Shown one piece after another: positions 52,339 to 63,276 of a stretch of 64,000 nucleotides of DNA (its first letter is position 1; each line of letters begins with the position of its first letter). Origin of the DNA: Bog-473 sp963741995. Lineage in GTDB: Bacteria > Actinomycetota > Acidimicrobiia > Acidimicrobiales > RAAP-2. The stretch lies in the NCBI GenBank assembly GCA_963741995.1, contig CAVUKI010000001.1:620001-684000 (forward strand), given 5' to 3'. The notes beneath the pieces were generated by a model. That model was not told where the DNA came from, did no database searches, and saw nothing but the letters and a program-made list of their open reading frames with translations. The position numbers and the translations under genes are program-made.

Positions 52339-52677
52339 ATGCGCGAGGAATGCACGCACTTCCAGAGCCGGACCTACGCGTCGGGCGAGGCCGCCCGCTT
52401 CTGCGTGCTCGATCTGGCCCCCGAGGCGCCTTGGCGCTGCCCCGAGAACTGCCCCTCGTACCATCGCCGGATGGCCGACGTGGGCTGGGTGCACGGGAGC
52501 CTGGTGGAGCCGGCCATCGAGGACGAGCCCGGCGCCGGCGGCGAGGACGTGGCGGAGTTGCTCGACTCGGCCGAGGACATCGTGAACGAGGTGGCGCCGG
52601 ACGTGCTCGAGTCCGTGCGGGCCGAGGACGCCCGCCGGGAGCGCTCCGCCAACCGCTGGTGGCGCCGCAAGCGCTGA
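52339..52677 (+). CDS. Small four-cysteine protein in the suf locus
   Basis: A 112-residue protein of unknown function, directly downstream of sufB. Counting from the ATG at 52339, cysteines are at 5, 22, 34 and 38: C-x16-C-x11-C-x3-C, with RCPENC holding the last two. Such spacing could bind a metal or an Fe-S cluster. The C-terminal two thirds is acidic and then ends in RSANRWWRRKR. No family is recognised. It is short, cytoplasmic and placed between sufB and sufD, hence a candidate Suf accessory protein. Confidence 0.65.
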   Translation: MREECTHFQSRTYASGEAARFCVLDLAPEAPWRCPENCPSYHRRMADVGWVHGSLVEPAIEDEPGAGGEDVAELLDSAEDIVNEVAPDVLESVRAEDARRERSANRWWRRKR

Positions 52678-52702
52678 GCACCGGCGCCGTAGCGGTGCCT
52701 CC

Positions 52703-53576
52703 TCAGCGACCGGTGAACTTCGGCGGGCGCTTCTCCATGAAGGCCGTCACCGCCTCGGTGAGATCGTCCGAGGCCAGCATCCCGGCGTTCCAGGTCGCCA
52801 CGTAGTCCAGGCCCTCGGCCACGGTCCGGCCCTCGTTGGCGAGCCAGCACGGCCTTGGTGCCCTGGACGGCGATGGGGGAGTTGGACGCGATCTCCAGTG
52901 CCAATGTGTGCGCCGCCTTGTGCACGCCTTCGGCGTCGGCGGCGAGGTCGTTCACCAGACCGATCTCCTTGGCCCGCTCTGCGCTGATGTCCTTGCCGGT
53001 GTAGGCCAGTTCGGCCAGATGCCCTGCGTTGATGATGGCCGGCAGGCGTTGCAGGCTGCCGAGGTCGGCCACGATCGCCATCTTCGCCTCGCGCACCGAG
53101 AAGACGGCATCCGCTGAGGCCAGCCGGATGTCGCAGGCGGCGATGAGATCGACGCCGCCGCCGATGCAGTAGCCGTGCACGGCGGCGATCACGGGCTTGG
53201 GGCAGCGCGCCACCGCAGTGATGGCGTCCTGCAGCCGGAGCACCTCGGTGCGACCGCTGCGGGCCCGGGCCGCCATGGAGGAGCCACCCGCATCACCTCG
53301 ACCGCCTCCGCCACCTCCTCCGGTGAGCATGCTGCCCATCGCCTTGAGGTCGAGGCCGACGGAGAAGTGCGGGCCCTCGGCGGCCACGACCACGGCCCGC
53401 ACCGTGGTGTCGGCGGACAGCACCGCCATGGCCCGGGGCAGGTCCCGCCACAGGTCGACTCCCATGGCGTTGCGCGCCTCGGCCCGGTCCAGCCACAAGG
53501 TGGCCACACCTCCAGCGTCCGCCTCGTCGTGCGCTATGCGCAGCACCGGTGACTCGAAATCGACGATCTCTCCCAT
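52703..53576 (-). CDS. Enoyl-CoA hydratase/isomerase, frameshifted
   Basis: About 290 residues if one base is removed near 52845. Crotonase marks are AVVVAAEGPHFSVGLDLKAM and HGYCIGGGVDLIAACDIRLA, followed by the C-terminal helix FMEKRPPKFTGR after the frameshift. A Gly-rich loop (GGGGGGGRGD) is unusual, just after LKAMGSMLTG. It lies on the strand opposite the suf genes, between the Cys4 gene and sufD, so it splits that operon. ATG 53576 is the first start with good coding. Confidence 0.85.
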
Positions 53577-53641
53577 GCCACGAAAGGCTAATCCGCCAGG
53601 TGGGGAAGCCGGCGGGGTGCCACTAGAGTGCATGGGCCACA

Positions 53642-54971
53642 TTGGCGATCCCGAAAGAGGACGTGACCCTGCACACCTTCACCGCTGAGGCTTCCGCGGC
53701 CCTGGACGGGCCGGAGTGGCTCCGCGAGCGGCGGGCCGCCGGCTACGAGGCCCTGGCCTCGTACGCGCTGCCCTCCGAGAGTGAAGAGGTCTGGCGCTAC
53801 ACGCCCATCAACAGCCTGGTCCTCGACGATTTCGCGCCCCCGAGCCACGACGGTCCGGCCCCGGCGGGCGACCAGCTTCTGGCCGCCGTCACGACGGCGC
53901 TGGGCTCGGTGACCGGCAGCGTGCTCGTGCACAACGGGCGGGCCAGCACCTTCAACACCCCTCGCCCGGCCGGGGCGGGGCCGGCGGTGTTCGCCATCGG
54001 GCGGGCCGACGACGTGCCCGGCTCGGCCGAAATGTTGGGATCCGTGCAACAAGGCGGGGATGCCCTCGTGCGGCTCAACGACGCCTTCGCTCCCGACCCG
54101 GTCTTCGTCGACGTCCCCGAGGGCGTGCAGGTGGGCGCGCCCGTGCTCATCGTGCACTGGTGCGACGGCTCGTCCGCCTTCCCCCGCACGAGCGTGCGTG
54201 CCCGCGAGGGATCGAGCGTGTCCGTTGTCGAGGTCTTCGCCGGAGCCGAGGGAGCTGACCGCAGCCTCGTCGTGCCGGTCACCGAACTGGCCGCGGCGGA
54301 CGGCGCGTCGCTGGACTACGTCTCCTTGCAGATCCTGGGCGACGCGGCCTGGTCGATTGCCCGGCTGGCGGCCCGTGGCACGGCCAAGTCGTCACTGCGC
54401 ACCTTTACCGTCGGCCTCGGCGCCTCCTACGACCGGGTCCGCGCCGACGTCTCGGTCGAGGGGAAGGACGCCCGCAGCGAGATCCTCTCCGCCTATCTCG
54501 GTGACGGGACCCAGGTGCACGACATCCGCACCCTGCAGGACCACGTGGCCCCGCGCACCACGAGCGAGCTGCTGTGCCAGGGCGCGGTCGCCGGGACGTC
54601 CCGCTCGGTCTACAGCGGGCTGATCCGGGTCCATCGCGGGGCCGTCCGCAGCGACGCCCGCCAGACCAACCACAACCTCGTCCTCGACGAGGGGGCCCAC
54701 GCCGACTCGGTGCCCAACCTCGACATCCTGGAGAACGATGTCCGCTGCTCCCATGCCTCGACGGTGGGTCCGGTCGACGAGGACCAGCGCTACTACATCG
54801 AGTCGCGGGGCGTGGCGCCCGGAAATGGCCGAAGGGCTCATCGTGCGCGGCTTCTTCGACGCCATCATCGACCGGTCGCCTGTCCCCGAGGTGATCCCCT
54901 TCCTACAGCGTGCGGTGCACGAGCGTCTCGCTGTCGCGCTGGGCGGCCGAGCGCTGCCCGCCGGTGTCTGA
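53642..54971 (+). CDS. sufD: Fe-S cluster assembly protein SufD, frameshifted
   Basis: About 442 residues if one G is removed near 54822; the last 49 residues then read MAEGLIVRGFFDAII onward. Family marks are WRYTPINSL, RQTNHNLVLDEGAHADSVP and VRCSHASTVGPVDEDQRYY, where His matches the E. coli SufD His360 position. SufD joins SufB and SufC as the scaffold. The start is unclear: TTG at 53642, or GTG at 53663, neither with a good ribosome site. Because Suf is needed for growth, the frameshift is probably a sequencing error. Confidence 0.9.
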
Positions 54972-55277
54972 GACCGTGGCGCTCTGCGCGCCCGACGACC
55001 TGGCCTCGGGTGAGGCGCGGCGCTTCGACGTGTCCGGTCACCGCATCGCGCTGGTGCGCATCGGCGACGACTTCTACGCGCTGGACGACGAATGCAGCCA
55101 TGAGGACTACTCGCTCTCCGAGGGCGAGGTGTGGGCCGAGGAGTGCGAGATTGAGTGCCCCCGCCACGGCAGCACGTTCGACCTGTTGACCGGCGAGCCC
55201 TGCTCGCTGCCGGCCACGCAGCCCGTGGCCACCTACAAGGTCCAAGTGGACGACGTCGCCGTCGCCGTGGTGCTCCC

Positions 55278-55281
<4 letters not shown>
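54964..55281 (+). CDS. Rieske-type non-heme iron ferredoxin
   Basis: A 105-residue Rieske 2Fe-2S protein. Ligands are Cys and His in DECSHEDYSLSEG and Cys and His in IECPRHGSTFDLLTG. It may carry electrons for cluster assembly or another enzyme. A Rieske gene between sufD and sufC is a known actinobacterial pattern. The GTG at 54964 overlaps the end of sufD by 8 bases and its stop overlaps sufC1 by 4 bases, so the three genes are coupled. Confidence 0.9.
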
Positions 55282-56039
<758 letters not shown>

Positions 56040-56106
56040 GCCACGGCGCCCGGCGCGCCCGGGCACCCCGCAGACCGCCTGCCGTCATCTGCGCGACAGC
56101 GCTTGG

Positions 56107-56112
56107 TACCGT
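56107..56112 (+). promoter_or_regulatory. Predicted -10 box of a leaderless promoter
   Basis: TACCGT lies 8 bases before the ATG at 56121. Confidence 0.35.
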
Positions 56113-56120
56113 TCTTCTCC

Positions 56121-57494
56121 ATGGCGAACGGTCGTCCGACGGGCGACGGGTCGGATCGCTCCCCCGAGAAGGGCCGCGGCAAGCACGCGAACCAAGAAGG
56201 CCTGGCCGCGCTCGGCCGGCAGATGCGCACCGGCCCCGAGGGCCCGAGTGTGGCCAACGAGTCTGGCCTGCGCGAGCTGGGGTCCCGTATCGACTCGGAG
56301 CGGGGCAAGTCCAAGGCAAGGCACACCCGGAAGCCCAAGTGGAGCAGAGGCAAGAAGGTGGTGGTGGCGCTGTGCGCGTTGGCCGTGCTGGTGGCAGCCA
56401 TCGCCGGCGGCACCTATGCCTACCTGTGGTACCGCTACGACCAGATCAACAAGGTGCACATCGACGCCGAGGTGGCGGCCCAGAGCGGGGCGCCCTTCAC
56501 CATTCTCGTCATCGGCTCGGACAGTCGGGTCGGCGAGTCGAGCCAGGCAGCTCAGTCGTTCGGATCCGCCTCAGTGGTCACCGGACAGCGCAGCGACGTC
56601 GTCCAACTGTGGCGGGTGACGCCGTCCACCAAGCAGATCCAGATCCTCTCAATCCCGCGCGACACGGTCGTCTCCATGTTGCCCCCCGATAGCACGCAGT
56701 TCGGCACCTACAACCGCATCAACTCGTCGTACAACTCGGGCGCCAACCAGTTGGTCAAGACGATCACCGCCAATTTCGGCATCCCCATCAACCACGTGGT
56801 CCAGGTCGACTTCTCCGGCTTCCAAGATGCCGTCAATGCCCTGGGTGGCATCTATCTGGACTTCCCCTACCCGGCCAAGGATGCCTACTCCGGCCTCAAC
56901 ATCACCACGCCTGGTTGCCAACTGCTCAACGGGTCACAGGCCCTCGCCGTGGCGCGGGCCCGCCACTACGAGTACTACGCGAACGGGTACTGGCAGTACG
57001 ACGGGACGAGTGACTTCGGCCGGATCCAGCGCCAAGACGTGTTCCTCAAGTCCCTGATCACCGCGGCCAAGTCGAAGGTGAGCCCGCTCACCGTCAACGC
57101 CTTCATCGGCTCCGTGCACGAGGGCGTCACCATCGACGACGGCTTCGGCTTCAACGAGCTCATCGGCCTGGCGCTGACCTACCACTCGTTCGACCCCACA
57201 AACCTGCAGGCCCAGACCCTGCCCACCGAGGCAGCCAACGGGTTCGGCGACCTCGGTGACGTGCTGACGGTGCAGCAGCCCGAGGCGCAGCAGATGTTGG
57301 TGAACTTGTTCGGGTCCGACCTGACGACACCGACCAACCCGCCACCGGACGCGAACGGCGTACCGAACCCGCCACCGCCCGTCACACCCACCACTGTGGC
57401 CCCGGCGAGCCCCAGCACGCCGTCGAGCGGGTCCACGGCGCCCCCCACGCCGGCCCCGCCCTCCTTCAACCCAACGCCCTGTACTCCGAGCTGA
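56121..57494 (+). CDS. LytR-CpsA-Psr (LCP) family cell-wall ligase
   Basis: A 457-residue membrane-anchored protein. A basic cytoplasmic stretch leads to one membrane helix (VVVALCALAVLVAAIAGGTY), then the LCP domain with ILVIGSDSRVGE, ILSIPRDTVVSMLP and NRINSSYNSGANQ, and a Pro/Thr-rich end. LCP enzymes transfer polymer from lipid carrier to peptidoglycan, as in arabinogalactan or teichoic acid attachment. ATG 56121 is preferred over the TTG at 56103. It stands between the two suf blocks with no clear link to them. Confidence 0.9.
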   Translation: MANGRPTGDGSDRSPEKGRGKHANQEGLAALGRQMRTGPEGPSVANESGLRELGSRIDSERGKSKARHTRKPKWSRGKKVVVALCALAVLVAAIAGGTYAYLWYRYDQINKVHIDAEVAAQSGAPFTILVIGSDSRVGESSQAAQSFGSASVVTGQRSDVVQLWRVTPSTKQIQILSIPRDTVVSMLPPDSTQFGTYNRINSSYNSGANQLVKTITANFGIPINHVVQVDFSGFQDAVNALGGIYLDFPYPAKDAYSGLNITTPGCQLLNGSQALAVARARHYEYYANGYWQYDGTSDFGRIQRQDVFLKSLITAAKSKVSPLTVNAFIGSVHEGVTIDDGFGFNELIGLALTYHSFDPTNLQAQTLPTEAANGFGDLGDVLTVQQPEAQQMLVNLFGSDLTTPTNPPPDANGVPNPPPPVTPTTVAPASPSTPSSGSTAPPTPAPPSFNPTPCTPS

Positions 57495-57504
57495 GATGGG
57501 CGAC

Positions 57505-57522
57505 GCCGGCCGAGTCCGGCGG
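57505..57522. terminator. Bidirectional terminator-like hairpin between LCP and HNH genes
   Basis: CGCCGG and CCGGCG pair around a 6-base loop, between two convergent genes. There is no U-tract. Confidence 0.4.
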
Positions 57523-57548
57523 ACATTGGAGACTGTTGAACAGAGGCC

Positions 57549-58736
57549 TCAACCCGAGGCGCCCGATCTGCGCCCCGCCGTGGCCCTGGTCCAGAGCGGG
57601 GACGGCCGCGAGGTCATGACCCGGCCCCTCGGGCCGAGGAAGGTCAGCTCCTCGTTGGCGTCGCCGGACACGGTCCATCCCCTGGAGTGCACCCGATGAT
57701 GGTGGAACTCACAGAGGAGCGCGAGATTGTCGAGGTCGGTGCGGCCACCGGGTTTCCACGCCACGATGTGGTGCACGTTGGTGAAGGTCACGTTGGCACA
57801 GCCCGGGAAGCGGCACGCTCGGTCTCTTCGCCGCACCTCTCGGCGCTGGGCCTGCGTCGCGAAGCGCCGGGCCCGGCCCTCGTACATGGTGTGCCCGACG
57901 TCGTCGTCGACGGCGATGGCGATGGTGGCGTCACAGGCGAGTCTTTGCACGGTCGGCCCATCGATCAGGCCACCGAGCTCGAGCTCAGCGCCCAGGGTGC
58001 TCTCCTGGCCTGATTCGTCGAGGAGGGCGTCGAGGGGGACGTGGGCGACGACGAAGTAGGGACTGGGCCCGGTGGCGCCCCCGGGGCCCGAGGAGCGGAT
58101 CAGCTCTAAGAAGGCGTCACAGCGGCGCTGGTCCCAAGGGGTCTTCCCGTCGGAGGCGACGTGGCGGGCCCGGGCCTCGAGACACGTCTTGGTCTCGGCG
58201 TAGGCCTCGGGCGCCAGCTGCACCGTCACGGTGCCGAACCCGTCGTGAAAACGCAGGGACCGGCGCTCGTGCGCCGAGCGCCCAACGGATGTGGTGGGCC
58301 TGGCCCTCATGCGGGCGATGTCGGCCAGCTCGCGGACGCTGCACTCCTGGGCCTGGTCACAGAGCTCACGGTCGGTCTCGGGCGTCGCCACGTCGGCCAG
58401 CGCCCTGACCTTGTCAAAGGAGATCTCCCCGGCGCACAGCGACCCCACCAGGTGCGGGCAGTCCGGGACCTTCTCGCCCACGTGCGCGTAGGCCCGGGCG
58501 CTCGGGGCCGAGACCCCGAAGCGCTCCAACGCCCAGGCCTCGGTGCAGGTCGCCCCCTCGTCGCGGTAGGCCTGGCGCCGGTCGAGCTCGGCCAGTTTCG
58601 CCACGATCCTTCCGTCGGCGGCTGCTCGAGTCCGGAAGTCCTCGTCGAGGCCGGCCATCAGCTCCTCGGTCGAAAGGTCGGCCAGCGCACCGATCAGGTC
58701 GGCACCGCTGGCGTCGGTGAGAGTCGCCGTCATCAC
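57549..58736 (-). CDS. DUF222/HNH endonuclease domain protein
   Basis: A 395-residue protein of the actinobacterial DUF222-HNH (13E12-like) group. The DUF222 region spans about residues 1-290; the HNH motif region has CRFPGCANVTFTNVHHIVAW, then DLDNLALLCEFHHHRVHS. Members are repeated in many actinobacteria and often tied to mobile DNA, but their activity is rarely shown. The start ATG at 58736 has another ATG 3 bases on. It converges on the LCP gene. Confidence 0.9.
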   Translation of the reverse strand: MMTATLTDASGADLIGALADLSTEELMAGLDEDFRTRAAADGRIVAKLAELDRRQAYRDEGATCTEAWALERFGVSAPSARAYAHVGEKVPDCPHLVGSLCAGEISFDKVRALADVATPETDRELCDQAQECSVRELADIARMRARPTTSVGRSAHERRSLRFHDGFGTVTVQLAPEAYAETKTCLEARARHVASDGKTPWDQRRCDAFLELIRSSGPGGATGPSPYFVVAHVPLDALLDESGQESTLGAELELGGLIDGPTVQRLACDATIAIAVDDDVGHTMYEGRARRFATQAQRREVRRRDRACRFPGCANVTFTNVHHIVAWKPGGRTDLDNLALLCEFHHHRVHSRGWTVSGDANEELTFLGPRGRVMTSRPSPLWTRATAGRRSGASG

Positions 58737-58814
58737 GAGAGGAACGGTCCCCGATCAGACGAGGACGTACAGCCAAGTCGGGCGGAACCCTCGTAAGAGT
58801 GGTCCTGCGCCGCC

Positions 58815-58862
58815 GTCCCGCCGTGCCGCCGTGCCGTCGTCCCGCCGTGCCGCCGTGCCGTC
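58815..58862. repeat. 24-bp perfect tandem repeat, two copies
   Basis: GTCCCGCCGTGCCGCCGTGC followed by CGTC, repeated twice without a gap. It lies between the starts of the HNH gene and the end of sufU. Internal CCGTGCCG sub-repeats suggest slippage origin. Confidence 0.85.
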
Positions 58863-58866
58863 GCGA

Positions 58867-59370
58867 TTAGGAGGCTTCGGCCCCCACCTCGTCGAGCCCC
58901 TGGGCCAAGGCGTTCCAGCTCAACGTGGCGCACTTGATCCGCACCGGGAACTTCACCACGCCCTGCAGCGCGGCGAGCTCGCCCAGCTTGTCGAGATCGA
59001 TCTCCTCGGGCTCGCTCTCAACCACGTCGGAGCCGTCGCCGTTGCTGTCGGGCCCGAGGTTCGCCTCGTGGATCGACATCATCCCCTTGAAGGTCGAGAT
59101 CAGCCGGCGCACCTCGTCGACGGGCCTGCCCTTGACGGCAGCCGACATCAGCGAGGCCGAGGACTGGCTGATGGAGCAGCCCGAGCCGCCGATCTTGAGG
59201 TCCGCCAGCTTGCCGTCTTCGACGACCATCGACACCACGACCTCGTCCCCGCACAAGGGGTTGAACCCCTCCACACGGTGGGCCGGCGGGGAGTCCAGCT
59301 CGCCTCGATTCCGGGGTGAGCGGTAGTGGTCGAGGATGATCTCGCGGTAGAGCTCTTCGAGTTCGGCCAT
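58867..59370 (-). CDS. sufU: Fe-S assembly protein SufU
   Basis: A 167-residue SufU. It has EIILDHYRSPRNRG at the start, NPLCGDEVVVSMVVEDGKL (Cys near residue 40), GSGCSISQSSASLMSAAVKG (Cys near 66), and VRIKCATLSWNALA (Cys near 148), the three zinc/persulfide cysteines. An acidic insert (SDVVESEPEEIDLDKLGEL) is a known feature of actinobacterial SufU. It receives sulfur from SufS. The start overlaps the sufS stop by 1 base (TAATG), so they are coupled. Confidence 0.94.
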   Translation of the reverse strand: MAELEELYREIILDHYRSPRNRGELDSPPAHRVEGFNPLCGDEVVVSMVVEDGKLADLKIGGSGCSISQSSASLMSAAVKGRPVDEVRRLISTFKGMMSIHEANLGPDSNGDGSDVVESEPEEIDLDKLGELAALQGVVKFPVRIKCATLSWNALAQGLDEVGAEAS

Positions 59371-60628
59371 TAGCCGAATAATCTACCGGCTTCGAGCAAT
59401 CCCTCGATCAGGACCTCAATGTCGTGTTCATCGCTGAACAGGGACAACGAGGCGCGAGCGGTGGCCTGGACGCCGAGGCGCCGCATGAGCGGCTTGGCAC
59501 AGTGGTGGCCCGGTCGGACGCAGACGCCGAACTGGTCGAGCACCTGCGCCAGGTCGTGTGCGTGGACGTCCCGGTAGGCGATCGAAAGGACCCCGCCCCG
59601 GTCCTCGCCGGCGGGCGGCCCGAAGACGCGCACGTCCGAGCCCAGCTTCTCGTCCAGGCGGTCCAGCGCAAAATTGGTCAACGCGAGCTCGTGGGCCCGG
59701 ATGCGGTCCATCCCGATCTCGCCGAGGTAGGCGATGGCCGCCGTGAGGCCCACCGCCTCGGCGATGGGCGGCGTGCCGGCCTCGAAGCGGGCCGGGGGCG
59801 GCGCCGCCTTGAAGCTGTCGAGCTTGACGTCGAGGATCATGCCGCCCCCGCCGAGGAAGGGCGGCATGGCGTCGAGCAGCTCGGCGCGTCCCCACAGGAC
59901 GCCGATGCCGGTCGGGCCCATCATCTTGTGGGCCGAGAAGGCAATGAAGTCGACGCCGAGGTCGCGCACGTCGACCGGCGAGTGGGGGACGAGCTGCGCG
60001 CCGTCAGCCACCACCAGCGCGCCGGCCTCGTGGGCCACCGAGGTGATGTGGCGCACGGGGGGGATGGTGCCGAGCACGTTGGACATCGTGGACAACCCGA
60101 CGACCTTGACCCCGTCGAGCAAGCGGTCCAGATCGTCGAGCACGAGACGCCCGTCAGAATCGATCGGGATGTAGCGCAGGTCGAGGCCACCGAGCTCCTC
60201 CGACAAGATCATCCACGGCACGATGTTGGCGTGGTGCTCCATCTCGGTCAGGAGCACCGCATCGCCGGCGCGCAGATTCGAACGGCCCCAGGACTGCGCC
60301 ACCAGGTTCAAGGACTCCGTCGTGTTCTTGGTGAAGACGATCTCGTGTGCCGCATCAGGGGCACCGATGAAGCGCCCGGCCACCAGGCGGGCCCGCTCGT
60401 ACAGGGCGGTGGCCTCCTCGGCGGTGGCGTAGACCCCGCGGTGCACGTTGGCGTGCGTCGTCTCGTAGTAGCGCGACATGGCGCCGATGACGGCCTGGGG
60501 CTGCAGCGCGGAGGAGGCCGAGTCGAGATACACGACCGGTCGGCCGTTCACCGTGCGCGTCAGCAGGGGAAAGTCCTTGCGCAGCGCCTCGACGTTGAGC
60601 GGCGGCGCGGGCGCCGGTGTGTCGGGCG

Positions 60629-60632
<4 letters not shown>
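59370..60632 (-). CDS. sufS: Cysteine desulfurase SufS
   Basis: A 420-residue PLP enzyme. PLP lysine is in FSAHKMMGPTGIGVLWG, PLP-binding His in TEMEHHANIVPW, and the active Cys in VCVRPGHHCAKPLM. It frees sulfur from cysteine as a persulfide and hands it to SufU. The ATG at 60632 overlaps the sufC2 stop by 4 bases. The N-terminal part is normal for the family; longer upstream reading would overlap sufC2. Confidence 0.95.
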
Positions 60633-61381
<749 letters not shown>

Positions 61382-61384
61382 CTT

Positions 61385-61404
61385 CTAAAAGCTTACCGTT
61401 TTAG
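61385..61404. promoter_or_regulatory. Inverted repeat CTAAAA-N8-TTTTAG before sufC2
   Basis: Arms CTAAAA (61385-61390) and TTTTAG (61399-61404) with an 8-base spacer. On the minus strand the spacer includes TAAGCT, a TANNNT box about 10 bases before the ATG. It could be an operator over the promoter. Confidence 0.4.
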
Positions 61405-61407
61405 TCA

Positions 61408-61450
61408 GGTATTCCGCTAGGGGCCGCCGCGCCGGCTCCGGCGGAATACC
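61408..61450. terminator. 10-bp inverted repeat between metallo-hydrolase and sufC2
   Basis: GGTATTCCGC (61408-61417) and GCGGAATACC (61441-61450) are perfect arms around a 23-base GC-rich centre. It lies 12 bases after the stop of the upstream metallo-hydrolase gene and just before the sufC2 promoter. It has no U-tract. It may be a terminator, or an RNA regulatory structure. Confidence 0.45.
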
Positions 61451-61461
61451 CGCGGCGGCCC

Positions 61462-62079
61462 TCACCAACCTCGCTCGACCCATTCGCCCAGGTGAGGGGA
61501 CTCGTTTCCGACCGTGGTGGCGGTCCCATGGCCGGGCAGGACGATGGTGTCCGGGTCGAAGGCGGCGAAGATCCGGCGGTCGATGGACTGGATGATGGTG
61601 TCGAAGTCGGCGTTCTCGAACGAGGTGTTGCCCGGGCCGCCGGGGAAGAGGGTGTCGCCGGTGAACAGCAGGTTCGTCCCTTCCACGGCGAAGCAGATGG
61701 AGCCGGGGGTGTGGCCCGGCGTGGCCAGGGTCTTGATGCGCAGGTCGCCCACGCTGAGCTGCTCGTCGTCCTCCAGAATGAGGTCGTAACTGGGGAGCAT
61801 GCCGGCATCGGCGCTGGTCACGGCTACCGAGATACCGGCCTCGCGCACGGCGGGCACCGCCTGAATGTGATCCCAGTGCCCGTGTGTCTCCACCACCTGG
61901 TTCACGCCCAGGCGCTTGCAGATGTCGAGCAATTCCTCGTGCTCGTTGGCGGCGTCAATGAGCATGGCGTCACCGGTGCGGCGGCAACGCAGGATGTAGA
62001 CGTTGTTGTCCATCGGGCCCACCACGATCTGGTGGACCTCGGCCGTCGCGTCGCTCCAGATCTGCTCCAGTTGTCCCAT
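61462..62079 (-). CDS. MBL-fold metallo-hydrolase (glyoxalase II-like)
   Basis: A 205-residue metallo-hydrolase. HxHxDH is ETHGHWDHIQAVPAVREAG, and further ligands are TPGHTPGSICF, FTGDTLFPGGPG and VLPGHGTATTVG. This matches the glyoxalase II-like subgroup that hydrolyses thioesters or similar. The ATG at 62079 (MGQLEQIWS) is preferred over 62097. It is upstream of sufC2 on the same strand, with a hairpin between them. Confidence 0.88.
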   Translation of the reverse strand: MGQLEQIWSDATAEVHQIVVGPMDNNVYILRCRRTGDAMLIDAANEHEELLDICKRLGVNQVVETHGHWDHIQAVPAVREAGISVAVTSADAGMLPSYDLILEDDEQLSVGDLRIKTLATPGHTPGSICFAVEGTNLLFTGDTLFPGGPGNTSFENADFDTIIQSIDRRIFAAFDPDTIVLPGHGTATTVGNESPHLGEWVERGW

Positions 62080-62159
62080 GGCTCCAGCGTCGCACATCTG
62101 GTCGCACCGCTCCTTCGTCTGGTAGACACGCTGGTAGGAAGAGGCAGAGGAGCCCTGGC

Positions 62160-63275
62160 ATGAATTTCGCCTTCAGTGACGAGCAGGAAGAGCTGCGCAC
62201 CGCCGTGCGCCGGTTCTTGGCGGAGAAGTCGCCCGAGACCGAGGTGCGCCGCCTGATGGACACGACCGACGGCTACGACCCCGCCGTGTGGAGCCAGATG
62301 GCCGACCAGCTCGGCCTGCAATCGCTCACCATCCCCGAGGAGTTCGGCGGCTCGGGGTTTACCTATGTGGAGCTGCTGGTCGTGCTCGAGGAGATGGGCG
62401 CCGCCCTGCTGTGCGCGCCGTTCTTCTCGTCGGTGGCGCTCGGGGCCAACGCGCTGCTCACCTCCGGCGACGACGAGGCCAAGAAGTCCTACCTGCCCGG
62501 CATCGCCTCGGGCGAGACGATCGCCACCCTGGCCATCACCGAGGACAACGGGAAGTGGGACTTCAGCGGGATCGAGTGCGCGGCCACGCAGAAGGGCGAC
62601 GGCTGGGTCCTCAACGGCCACAAGATGTTCGTCATCGACGGCCACGTGGCCAATCTCATCATCGTCGCCGCCCGCACGGCCGCCGGCGTCACGCTCTTCG
62701 CCGTGCAGGGTGACGCGCCGGGCCTGACGCGCACACCGCTGCCGACCATGGACCAGACGCGCAAGCAGGCCCGCCTCGAGTTCGCCGACACGCCCGCCGT
62801 TCTGGTCGGCGTCGACGGCGGCGCCGAGGCCGGGCTGTCCAAGACGCTCGACCTCGCCGCCGTGGCTCTGGCCGCCGAGCAGGTCGGCGGGGCGCAGCAC
62901 GTGCTCGACGCTTCGGTCGAGTACGCCAAGACGCGCATTCAGTTCGGCCGGCCCATCGGCAGCTTCCAGGCCATCAAGCACAAGTGCGCCGACATGCTGC
63001 TCGAGGTCGAGTCGGCCAAGTCCGCCGCCTACTACGCGGCCTGGGCCGCAGCCGAGGACTCCGACGAGCTGCCCGTGGTGGCGTCGCTGGCCAAGTCGTA
63101 CTGCTCGGAGGCCTACTTCCACGCGGCCGCGGAGAACATCCAGATCCACGGCGGCATCGGCTTCACGTGGGAGCACCCGGCCCACCTCTACTTCAAGCGG
63201 GCCAAGTCGTCGGAGCTGTTGCTGGGCGATCCCTCGTACCACCGCGAGCTCCTGGCACAGCGCATCGGCATCTGA
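62160..63275 (+). CDS. Acyl-CoA dehydrogenase
   Basis: A 371-residue acyl-CoA dehydrogenase. It has DEQEELRTAVRRFLAEKSPE, LAAEQVGGAQHVLDASVEYA and IHGGIGFTWEHPAHLYFKRA. The typical C-terminal catalytic Glu of short-chain enzymes is not in the usual YEG position here; this is the FadE-like subgroup with HGGIGFTWEHPAHLYFKR, in which a heteromeric partner is common in mycobacterial steroid degradation (FadE28/29 type). No partner lies beside it. It is divergent from the metallo-hydrolase. Confidence 0.88.
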   Translation: MNFAFSDEQEELRTAVRRFLAEKSPETEVRRLMDTTDGYDPAVWSQMADQLGLQSLTIPEEFGGSGFTYVELLVVLEEMGAALLCAPFFSSVALGANALLTSGDDEAKKSYLPGIASGETIATLAITEDNGKWDFSGIECAATQKGDGWVLNGHKMFVIDGHVANLIIVAARTAAGVTLFAVQGDAPGLTRTPLPTMDQTRKQARLEFADTPAVLVGVDGGAEAGLSKTLDLAAVALAAEQVGGAQHVLDASVEYAKTRIQFGRPIGSFQAIKHKCADMLLEVESAKSAAYYAAWAAAEDSDELPVVASLAKSYCSEAYFHAAAENIQIHGGIGFTWEHPAHLYFKRAKSSELLLGDPSYHRELLAQRIGI

Positions 63276-63276
63276 C

